From: Bodo saltans
Taxonomy: Eukaryota; Euglenozoa; Kinetoplastea; Eubodonida; Bodonidae
Reading direction: 5' to 3'
Assembly (NCBI GenBank): GCA_001460835.1
Contig: CYKH01001743.1
Coordinates: 52,677 to 93,783, forward strand
DNA length: 41,107 bases
Part shown: piece after piece, positions 1-6,819 of the stretch
Position numbering within the stretch: the stretch's first letter is position 1
Layout of the letters: every line of letters begins with the position of its first letter
Notes under the pieces: generated by a model
What the model saw: the letters and a program-made list of their open reading frames with translations, nothing else
Told to the model about the DNA's origin: nothing
Databases searched by the model: none
Made by a program: the position numbers and the translations under genes

Positions 1-180
1 GGCGACACGAAAATGAACGTATCTGGCGGTAATGTTTGCCAAACGGCTTTGGGCACGAAAATGAACATATCTGGCGGTAATGTTTGCCAAACGGCTTTGG
101 GCGACACGAAAATGAACGTGTCTGGCGGTAATGTTTGCCAAACGGCTTTGGGCGACACGAAAATGAACGTATCTGGACTT
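1..180. repeat. 51-bp tandem repeat (minisatellite) at the left edge
   Basis: Successive copies begin with an ATG at 13, 61, 112 and 163, giving periods of 48, 51 and 51 bases. The first period lacks three bases (a GAC), and the last copy breaks off near 177. Each unit contains the interrupted palindrome GTTTG-C-CAAAC. The period is a multiple of three, so one frame stays open and encodes a 17-residue unit beginning MNVSGGNVCQ. The other two + frames hit stops in each unit. It may be the end of a larger array or of a repetitive protein gene to the left. A short T-run followed by an A-run lies just after it, near 190-208. Confidence 0.85.
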
Positions 181-264
181 TGCTGTGCTTTTTTTAAAAA
201 AAAAAAAACTGATATGAAACTGGATTATTGTCTCTGTGGCTTTTGCGCTTGCTTAAGGTCTATT

Positions 265-840
265 ATGCGAAGAATTTTAGGTGCTTGTCGTGCAAAGTGT
301 TGTGCTAGTGCTAACGTGCTGCCATTAACCCTTCTTGTAAATGACCGCGGGTTTGAAGTGACGCCAACATTATTAATGAAGCGATTTAGAGGTCGTGGCG
401 GACGAGGACGTGGCCGAGGTCGCGGTGGCCGTGAAGCTCAAGAAGGTGATTGGTTGTGTGGGTGTGGAGAAACAAATTACCGCTCGAAAAGAGAGTGCTT
501 TAAGTGTGGCGCACCTGCTCCACCGTTACCTCCCGGAGTGCGGCGACCATCACTTCCTGGAGAAGACCCCAATGACTGGGCATGTCCATGTGGACAGATG
601 AATTTTCGTGGAAGTGTTGTTTGCTACAAGTGCAAGCAGCAAAAGCCGGTTACGCCGGCAGCACCAGGACAAGAGATTACGATGTGGAAGTGTGGAAAAT
701 GTTCCAACATCAACCGAAGCAACCGCAAGTTCTGTTTCAAATGTTTCTCGCCGTCACCTGTTGCTGGTGAAGGAGTTGGTCCCGTGTATTTTTTGCTTGC
801 CATTTTTCCTAAGTTTGTCTCTTGCGACGTGAGTGCTTAG
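265..840 (+). CDS. RGG-box protein with three RanBP2-type zinc fingers, possibly mitochondrial
   Basis: This is a likely RNA-binding protein. Three C4 fingers of the RanBP2 type are visible, each a W-x-C-x-C or W-x-C-x2-C pair, a central N, then C-x2-C: DWLCGCGETN...CFKC, DWACPCGQMN...CYKC and MWKCGKCSNIN...CFKC. An arginine/glycine-rich stretch (RGRGGRGRGRGRGG) precedes them. RanBP2 fingers of this kind bind single-stranded RNA. I chose the ATG at 265 because the first ~25 residues (MRRILGACRAKCC...) are basic, hydrophobic and free of acidic residues, like a mitochondrial presequence, and an AG at 257 follows a pyrimidine-rich stretch. The next in-frame ATG, at 376, would give 154 residues starting at the RGG box. 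The frame is also open upstream through the repeat array, but that part does not look like protein. The last ~25 residues are encoded by pyrimidine-rich DNA that may serve the next gene. Confidence 0.75.
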   Translation: MRRILGACRAKCCASANVLPLTLLVNDRGFEVTPTLLMKRFRGRGGRGRGRGRGGREAQEGDWLCGCGETNYRSKRECFKCGAPAPPLPPGVRRPSLPGEDPNDWACPCGQMNFRGSVVCYKCKQQKPVTPAAPGQEITMWKCGKCSNINRSNRKFCFKCFSPSPVAGEGVGPVYFLLAIFPKFVSCDVSA

Positions 841-867
841 CATGTGTTCTTTGGTTGTAATGTCTAG
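780..867 (+). promoter_or_regulatory. Candidate trans-splice acceptor region for the gene at 871
   Basis: T/C-rich DNA is followed by AG at 812-813, 839-840 and 866-867. The only space between the two genes is 30 bases, so the pyrimidine tract that would serve the downstream gene overlaps the last codons of the upstream one. The AG at 867 would leave a leader of only three bases before the ATG. Confidence 0.4.
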
Positions 868-870
868 AAG

Positions 871-2745
871 ATGAATCGCACGCGAATGATTGAAGAAGTG
901 GATGATCGCAGCACACAGTACTTGAATTTTCTCAAGCGATCGTTTCGTGACATTGAGAAGATTCCGTGGTGTGGAGACTTTGAAAGTTGTTCCCGTGATC
1001 CACGCTTCAATTCACCTGGTGGTGAGCCTCAGTTTCAATCAATGTATCACTCAAATTTTTTGCGAGCCGTCCGTAAAATTCGCTCTACCAGCGATGAAGA
1101 TTCTAAGGATCGAAGTTTGCACAACAAACGAATCATCGATGTCAAATCTTTTGGCCCATCCATTGACGGATGTTTTGGCGAATCGCTTGGTTTTGCAGTT
1201 CTCTTTCGAGGAAGTGATGGAAATATTTCTTGCTTTTTGCAGCGGTTGGATCAATCACAAGAGGTGCGTGAGTTCAATGACGTGGGCGCCGCAATTGCTT
1301 TGAACACGAGTGATCGTTCTCAAGGTCTCCATGGGTTATTTCGACGCTCAACATCTCATACAGTGTCACTTGGTCAGGCATTCTCTACATCGACGCGAGT
1401 CGTGCTGAAATACGTTGGTGGCAGCATATTATTTGCCGTTGCGCTCAGTGGAACCAATGGGCGCATTGACTTTCTTGATCTTCTCTCTGAGAACCCAACT
1501 TTTGAACGAGTTCGAATGAACGACGGCTGGAGCGATATTGTTAGCGCTCGTGCAACAGTTTTTGGTCCCAACATTGTTCTTTCGTGCCTCGGAAAACGGA
1601 GTCACTTCATGGTGAAATTTGAGCGAATTGGTCACACCCCTCGTTCCGCTGATGTTGCTACGCCACAATCAGCATTCATCGTGAATGTCACGAAGCCATC
1701 TTTTGTCAATCAATCAAACGAATTACCGTGCCACATTGCCATCTCTCCAACCGTTGCGCTTGTGTTCCCCACAACAAAACAAGACAAGAAGTGGGCACTT
1801 CTCCGTGTCGACAGTGAAAACGAAGGAAAAACCGAGCAATTTAGGAACGTCGACCTCAAAGCAAAAGTTACCTTCGTTGGCCGTTTCCATTCATCGACGT
1901 CAGAATTTCCAATTATTCTTGTTGGAACTGATGACGGCAATATCGCTGTTCTCCCTTTCCCATTGCCCGTTGACAATGCACCTTGGGAGATTCGTTTCTT
2001 GAGTGTTTTTGACGGGAGTGATGTGACTCACCGTTCCATCGTGCGCGTAAAACAAACATCACTTCAAACAATGTTCGTTGTCATGTCACGGACAAGTGCT
2101 GCATTAGTCAGCGTTGACGACATCCAACAATCTGCGACTGCAGTTTTATCGAAGAAGGTCAGTACGACTGTCTCCAATTTTGGAGTGCAACATGTCCACT
2201 TACCTCGTCAAGTTAGTGCAAATCCGAACTTCATTTTGCTGTCTGCTGATGGGAATGGAGCTGGCGTTAACATGCACACATTTTTGCAACTCCCGACTCT
2301 AGGTGGTGCTGCACCGATTGCACACCTTGGACAGTCTCCAACAGCCAGCACTCGTGACCTCGGCCTTCCACCGTCTGCAGCCGCCAATGCAGCGAAAACT
2401 AGCCCACAACTGCCTCCCCAACCAGCACCGAAACCCAGTTCAGCCCCTGGGTTCTTCAGCAAGTTAAAAGCGAAGATCACTTCAAAATTTTCGAAATCAA
2501 GTGTTGTTCCTGCCGATCAGTTTGCTGTTCGAGTTGCGGCGGAACCACTAACTGTCCTTTGCGATGGTTTCTGCAGAAAGTCACTGACAAGTGTCAGCGA
2601 GCAACACCGCATTGTGCCTCTCGATTCACGTGTGCATGGCTTTCTAGTGTGGTTGCGTCTGCATAATCAAGAAGATGACCTCTTGTTTCTCAGCGACCAT
2701 GTAGTTTCTCATGGCCTTTCTGTTCTTCGCCCAGAAGAACTATGA
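871..2745 (+). CDS. Unrecognised 624-residue protein, possibly beta-propeller
   Basis: I do not recognise this protein. Several short segments have the look of propeller blades, with hydrophobic strands around a turn: FAVLFRGSDGNISCFL, FAVALSGTNGRIDFLDLL and ILVGTDDGNIAVLPF. A WD40-like or other beta-propeller fold is therefore possible but not shown. Residues ~490-530 are rich in alanine, proline and serine. They are followed by a short basic amphipathic piece (FFSKLKAKITSKFSK), then an ~80-residue C-terminal part. No signal peptide or membrane helix is apparent. The start at 871 is the first ATG after the candidate acceptor. Codon use is mixed, with many A/T-ending codons, unlike the dynein and ribosomal genes further right. 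Confidence 0.75.
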   Translation: MNRTRMIEEVDDRSTQYLNFLKRSFRDIEKIPWCGDFESCSRDPRFNSPGGEPQFQSMYHSNFLRAVRKIRSTSDEDSKDRSLHNKRIIDVKSFGPSIDGCFGESLGFAVLFRGSDGNISCFLQRLDQSQEVREFNDVGAAIALNTSDRSQGLHGLFRRSTSHTVSLGQAFSTSTRVVLKYVGGSILFAVALSGTNGRIDFLDLLSENPTFERVRMNDGWSDIVSARATVFGPNIVLSCLGKRSHFMVKFERIGHTPRSADVATPQSAFIVNVTKPSFVNQSNELPCHIAISPTVALVFPTTKQDKKWALLRVDSENEGKTEQFRNVDLKAKVTFVGRFHSSTSEFPIILVGTDDGNIAVLPFPLPVDNAPWEIRFLSVFDGSDVTHRSIVRVKQTSLQTMFVVMSRTSAALVSVDDIQQSATAVLSKKVSTTVSNFGVQHVHLPRQVSANPNFILLSADGNGAGVNMHTFLQLPTLGGAAPIAHLGQSPTASTRDLGLPPSAAANAAKTSPQLPPQPAPKPSSAPGFFSKLKAKITSKFSKSSVVPADQFAVRVAAEPLTVLCDGFCRKSLTSVSEQHRIVPLDSRVHGFLVWLRLHNQEDDLLFLSDHVVSHGLSVLRPEEL

Positions 2746-2830
2746 AAGGGTACCTTAAATTGTTGCCATGAACTGCCTTTTTTTTTGGCCTTTGTGCGGA
2801 AATCTGTTGAGTCACTATTTGAATGACTTT

Positions 2831-2850
2831 CTTCCTTTTTTTTTTGTCAG
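2831..2850 (+). promoter_or_regulatory. Trans-splice acceptor for the ataxin-10-like gene
   Basis: A near-continuous pyrimidine run (CTTCC followed by ten T) ends in GTCAG, with the AG at 2849-2850. It lies 19 bases before the ATG at 2870 and rules out the longer reading frame that begins at 2768. Confidence 0.75.
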
Positions 2851-2869
2851 AAACAAAGCACTCACAAGA

Positions 2870-3925
2870 ATGACACGAAATGCCTCAACGCTTTCGCTCA
2901 AAGACTCTGACACCCATGTGATGGGAGAGATCAATCAGTTTCTTGAGACAGTGCTTTCATCAGCACAACTTTATGATATGGAGCTGCAAAAGCATTGCAT
3001 CAAATTTCAAGTAGAGCACGCATCATCGAAAGCGGCGTTCCAGCGCCGAAGCCGCAGCCCTTTCAATAACAGTTCGACGAGTGGCGACGAAAATGCACCA
3101 CCAAAGGAGCACGATGAAGATGATCTCCCGCTACTGTCTCCTGAAATGGATCATTTGCAACAGACATTAAAGCGAATGCTTGATCTCAGTGCAACGGTTG
3201 CTGCTCACGTGCTGAGGACAACTACGCAACTCAATGGTTCCGGCTCTCAAAGTCCACTTGGTGGTTCATTTACTTCTGCTCGGCAGGCTTCCCCATCACC
3301 TCCTTCACCAAGTGATTCCCCTTCATTCGCCTCACCTGAGTCGGCAGGGATGGCCTCATTCCGTGCTAGCAGTGTTGATGATATTTCAATGGATGAGGCG
3401 TGGATGGAATGTGGAGCTCATCTCATGCACTGCTGTGTGGAGATTATGGGGCTTGTGTTGATTGTTCACGAGGGGCTTCGCTCAGAACTCCAGTTGCATC
3501 TCATCAACAATTTGAGTGCTTTGAGGTACATCCACGATGCATTGTCAATCTCAAAGGAGCATGAGACTTCATACTACGCTTCTGGCTTTCGAACCAATGT
3601 GATGAAACTCGTGGCAAATGTTTCATTCGAAAATGAATCCACGAGTGAATCGATTTGCAGGTACAGAGGCGACGAGACGTCAGCTTCCCTCCTGAGTTTT
3701 ATTCTCTGCTCAACCAAGATCGATGATGACAATCCGCATTTGGTTGAGTGGGCAGAGTTTGCTATTCGCAACCTGATGTCAAGCAGTGAATTTGGGCGAG
3801 AGGAAATGATGAAAATGCGGGCAGTCTCCGTTGACGAAGGAACCCGGAATTTGATGAAGCATTCAAAAGTGGAGCACGTCCTCGATGTGGAAACAGGCAA
3901 GGTAGTCACGAAGAAGGTGAGCTAG
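2870..3925 (+). CDS. Ataxin-10 domain protein
   Basis: The C-terminal part carries the ataxin-10 homology signature. A segment around RTNVMKLVANVSFEN corresponds to the family's 'R-x-x-hhxLIxNhxh' helix, and about 50 residues later comes IDDDNPHLVEWAEFAIRNL, close to the family motif 'IDDxNPFIREWAIFAIRNL'. Ataxin-10 is an armadillo/HEAT-like cytoplasmic protein linked in other eukaryotes to cytokinesis and to cilia. At 351 residues this one is shorter than human ataxin-10 (~475). It has a low-complexity S/P-rich linker at residues ~135-165 and an acidic patch near residue 85. I chose the ATG at 2870 over the one at 2768 because the 34 residues between are encoded by T-rich DNA containing the splice acceptor. 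The gene follows its upstream neighbour after 124 bases. Confidence 0.8.
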   Translation: MTRNASTLSLKDSDTHVMGEINQFLETVLSSAQLYDMELQKHCIKFQVEHASSKAAFQRRSRSPFNNSSTSGDENAPPKEHDEDDLPLLSPEMDHLQQTLKRMLDLSATVAAHVLRTTTQLNGSGSQSPLGGSFTSARQASPSPPSPSDSPSFASPESAGMASFRASSVDDISMDEAWMECGAHLMHCCVEIMGLVLIVHEGLRSELQLHLINNLSALRYIHDALSISKEHETSYYASGFRTNVMKLVANVSFENESTSESICRYRGDETSASLLSFILCSTKIDDDNPHLVEWAEFAIRNLMSSSEFGREEMMKMRAVSVDEGTRNLMKHSKVEHVLDVETGKVVTKKVS

Positions 3926-4054
3926 TATTTATATATATCAGTCAACCAATTGTGTATGATTGACAATTTGGTCATGCAATTATCACGCGCCTTCCCCACT
4001 TTTGCTTGTGAGGTGCATAAAGTGGTGATCTGGTTTAGACCTCATTTATGTTTT

Positions 4055-4088
4055 GCACAACATGACACTCCTTCTTGAGAATTACCAG
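4055..4088 (+). promoter_or_regulatory. Candidate trans-splice acceptor for the coiled-coil gene
   Basis: T/C-rich stretches, including CTCCTTCTTGAG, lead to ACCAG with the AG at 4087-4088, 12 bases before the ATG at 4101. The pyrimidine tract is weaker than at other genes. Confidence 0.45.
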
Positions 4089-4100
4089 TAGGGTTAAAAA

Positions 4101-6107
4101 ATGAGCAACGTACGACGATTGCTGACGAAATCAACATCGGCACCACCAACAACTACAAGGCCTAGACTACAACTTCCAAATCACGGAAGCACTGAAGAGC
4201 AACTTCTTGCAATCCAACAACAGCACGAAAGGACTCAGCAGCACGATGACAAGCTGAAGCAATTTAATTCGCGGGTGAAGGCACAAAAAGTAGAGAGCAA
4301 GAATGAGCGACACAAGAGTCAGTGGCTAAACGAGCGCAATATCTTATTCGAGGAGCGCGAGAAGGCACAATGTGAAGTTGATGGCATGTGGATGGAGTTG
4401 GATCGCCTATTTCCAATTTCTGCTTCCACCTCAGGCGAACTCGACGACAAAAGCGACGTTCCGATCAGGGTTGCCGTGAAGACATTGCGGATGGAATACC
4501 AGAATGATCGAAGCGCAACGATGGACACCTCGCGTGCGGTACTCACAAGCGTTCTTGGTCTTCGAGCAAGGATGACAACGCATGATGCCCTGAAACATGC
4601 CCACGTTGAGCAGCAACTATCCGCCAAAGCACAAAAAGAAGTTCAAAAGCAGCAAACAGATCTCCAAGAGTCATTGGTCCACCTAAAGAAGTGTCTTGAA
4701 GAGGAGCGCAGCGATCTTGCGCAGTTAATTCAACAAGAAGTTGGGTCGAGTACAACTGTGGCGCGCGATGGGATGGAGAAAATGCTGAGCCAGCTGAAGC
4801 CGATCATTGCAGTTGGTGACAGTGAACTTTTTGAAGGTGATTTGTTTGATGGGTCTGCGGCAACTGGGAGTACACGCAACTTGGATGATTGTGAGGTACA
4901 AGCTGAGGCTAGCATTGAAGAGATTCGCAACAGGTGCCCTCATGCTACTAGTGATGCTCTGGGACTATTTCGCGGGTCCATCTCATCGCTCATCGAGCAG
5001 GCCAAAGACAAGATGCGCAACTCAGAGTTGACGATGTCGACGAGATCGTTGTCAAGTGCTGCTTCGTCCTACATTGAGGACGAAGATTCACGGCTTCGGA
5101 TTGAGATGCTAATTCGCTCATACGATCCTGCTCGTAACCGGTCAATGTTTGGCAAGACACGTGAGGAGTTATTCGAACGCTTGGTTCATGATTTACCAGA
5201 TGTGTTTCCAAATGTGAAGGCGGCTCGTGAGACGGTTGTGAAGCTCGAGCGTGACCGTGCTCATCGTCGTGAACAGAGATTGTTGATTGGCCAGCTTCGG
5301 GAAAATGTCACTCGACTTATTCGATGCCTTGAAGAAGTTGCCACTGCAGAAGAAGGTATTTTCATTATGGATGCAGAGTTCAGCAAACAACAACGCTTCG
5401 ACGAAGCCGCAAAAGCCACGCGGCACAAGGAGCTGGAGGCAATGCGTATTCTCCACGATGAGCGGATGGCTTTGAAGGATGCGGCCGACGCTCAAGAACG
5501 TGAAGCTGTCAAAGCACTCGAAGATGCAAAGAAGGAGAAACTTCAGGCAGAATATGATGCGAGGGTCGCTGAGCTGGCGCGCCATCATCAAGAGAAGGTG
5601 GAGGCGGAGCAGCGCCAGCGCGAAGCAAACGATGCAATTCAAGCGCTTGCCAACGAAGAAAAAGCAGCGACTGCACTTCACAATCAGCAGAGGGTTGAGG
5701 CCCGACGCCAAGCCAGTGCCGCTCGTATGGATGACCTCCGACTTCAAAAGCTTCTCGCGGATGAGGAAGTAGCACGCAAGAAAGCTGCTTTCGATGCTTT
5801 CTTCGCTTCTGTGGAAGCATCCACGGGTGTTGCACGCGACCGGGATCGCGCAATGCAAGCAACTGTAGCCAGTGGCCAAGAAGCTCGGTCTGGTTATGTT
5901 GGAGCGCTTGAGGCTGCGACACTCAAACCAACCGGTTTTATGACCGAGCGATTGCTGAAAGACCCACGGTTCAAAATTCATCAAGCTCTCGTTGCTGCAA
6001 ACCTGCACCACACAGCCTATGCCCGGCACGTTATCGGGTCCTCGGACTTCCACAGGGTAGCAGCGTCTATGATACCAAGCGCGCAGAATACTCTTGCTCA
6101 CAGGTAA
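4101..6107 (+). CDS. Coiled-coil protein, possibly axonemal or cytoskeletal
   Basis: This is a 668-residue protein dominated by charged, heptad-like helix: residues ~30-100, ~175-215 and especially ~400-590, where E/K/R/A/Q-rich sequence runs almost unbroken (for example AEYDARVAELARHHQEKVEA). A short non-coiled region near residues 335-375 contains LRIEMLIRSYDP and FERLVHDLPDVFPN. The C-terminus is globular, with DPRFKIHQALVAANLHHTAY. The layout recalls flagellar coiled-coil proteins such as the CCDC148 type, but that comparison is from memory and weak. The first ~25 residues are rich in S, T and P. There is no signal or membrane segment. The start is the first ATG after the AG at 4088. Confidence 0.75.
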   Translation: MSNVRRLLTKSTSAPPTTTRPRLQLPNHGSTEEQLLAIQQQHERTQQHDDKLKQFNSRVKAQKVESKNERHKSQWLNERNILFEEREKAQCEVDGMWMELDRLFPISASTSGELDDKSDVPIRVAVKTLRMEYQNDRSATMDTSRAVLTSVLGLRARMTTHDALKHAHVEQQLSAKAQKEVQKQQTDLQESLVHLKKCLEEERSDLAQLIQQEVGSSTTVARDGMEKMLSQLKPIIAVGDSELFEGDLFDGSAATGSTRNLDDCEVQAEASIEEIRNRCPHATSDALGLFRGSISSLIEQAKDKMRNSELTMSTRSLSSAASSYIEDEDSRLRIEMLIRSYDPARNRSMFGKTREELFERLVHDLPDVFPNVKAARETVVKLERDRAHRREQRLLIGQLRENVTRLIRCLEEVATAEEGIFIMDAEFSKQQRFDEAAKATRHKELEAMRILHDERMALKDAADAQEREAVKALEDAKKEKLQAEYDARVAELARHHQEKVEAEQRQREANDAIQALANEEKAATALHNQQRVEARRQASAARMDDLRLQKLLADEEVARKKAAFDAFFASVEASTGVARDRDRAMQATVASGQEARSGYVGALEAATLKPTGFMTERLLKDPRFKIHQALVAANLHHTAYARHVIGSSDFHRVAASMIPSAQNTLAHR

Positions 6108-6819
6108 ACCAGTATAGGACGCGACATTTTTCGCCGAACAAATGTTTTTTTTCGAAAAAGTGGTCAATTTTTTTTTTTTGACATGGTCCCGATACCGGAA
6201 CGCTCAGGAGAAGCCAAAAACAGGGGTTTCAGACTGTGACCTTATGCTCTAGCCGAGGCCAACCAAGTACCCCTTTGCTGCTACCCTTCCAGGGGGTTCA
6301 GCCCCACACCATAGTCCAAATACAGCTCACAACGGGATTTCTAACGTACTCTACTTCCTCCGAGAGGCCCTCGACGGACATGACCCGCTGGTGTTGGTAC
6401 GATGTGAGGTGACTAAATCCGATCAAATCCAATAAGTTTCACCATGATGTTGTCGTTTCTTCATGTTTTCTCCCCAACCAAAACCAACACCCTCCCCAGC
6501 AGCCCCCAAAAAGAATTCTTTTTTTTCTCATTTCGACACCATTTTTTTTGGTTGAGCCTCGGGTCCTCAAGAATTCTCGATGCGCGGATTTGAAAGATGA
6601 AGCAAAAATGAGCTAATTGAGGGGATTTTTAGGTGGTGCATCGAAAGTAGCGAGGGGTCGGTATTTGTTCGGAGTGGGAGTGTCGCGTCCTTTAGAGCAG
6701 ACAGTTATTTTTTTGCTTCGAACATACTTTTCCTTCTTGTGTTCATTGTTTGTTTCTTTTTGTCGATGATTTCTTGCCTCGTTACTTGACAACAGAAGAA
6801 GGGAATACAAAGACTGCCC
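6108..6819. other. 712-base intergenic spacer and leader of exportin-7
   Basis: I see no gene here. Both ends are rich in T-runs (6146-6152, 6168-6179, 6521-6527, 6542-6550). The middle, about 6181-6430, is richer in G+C and free of homopolymers, and it contains short complementary pieces such as GGGG-TTCAG-CCCC at 6293-6304. The probable trans-splice acceptor of the next gene is the AG at 6794-6795. Confidence 0.6.
6728..6795 (+). promoter_or_regulatory. Trans-splice acceptor for exportin-7
   Basis: A T-rich tract (around CTTTTCCTTCTTG, then GTTTGTTTCTTTTTG) precedes GACAACAG, with the AG at 6794-6795. This leaves a 24-base leader before the ATG at 6820. Confidence 0.55.

Noticed and set aside
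190-208. T-run/A-run as the poly(A) end of a retroposed element
   Set aside because: No target-site duplication or coding remnant could be seen, and homopolymers are common in all spacers here.
2768-2869. N-terminal extension of the ataxin-10 gene (34 residues, hydrophobic)
   Set aside because: It is encoded by T-rich DNA including the splice acceptor at 2850, so it lies upstream of the mature mRNA.
5193-6167. Minus-strand frame of 324 codons over the end of the coiled-coil gene
   Set aside because: It overlaps a well-supported + strand gene in full and has no homology or start context.
6215-6312. tRNA-like pieces (GGTTCAGCC on +, GGCTAGAGCA on -)
   Set aside because: The T-loop lacks the conserved A, no anticodon arm fits and no acceptor stem pairs.
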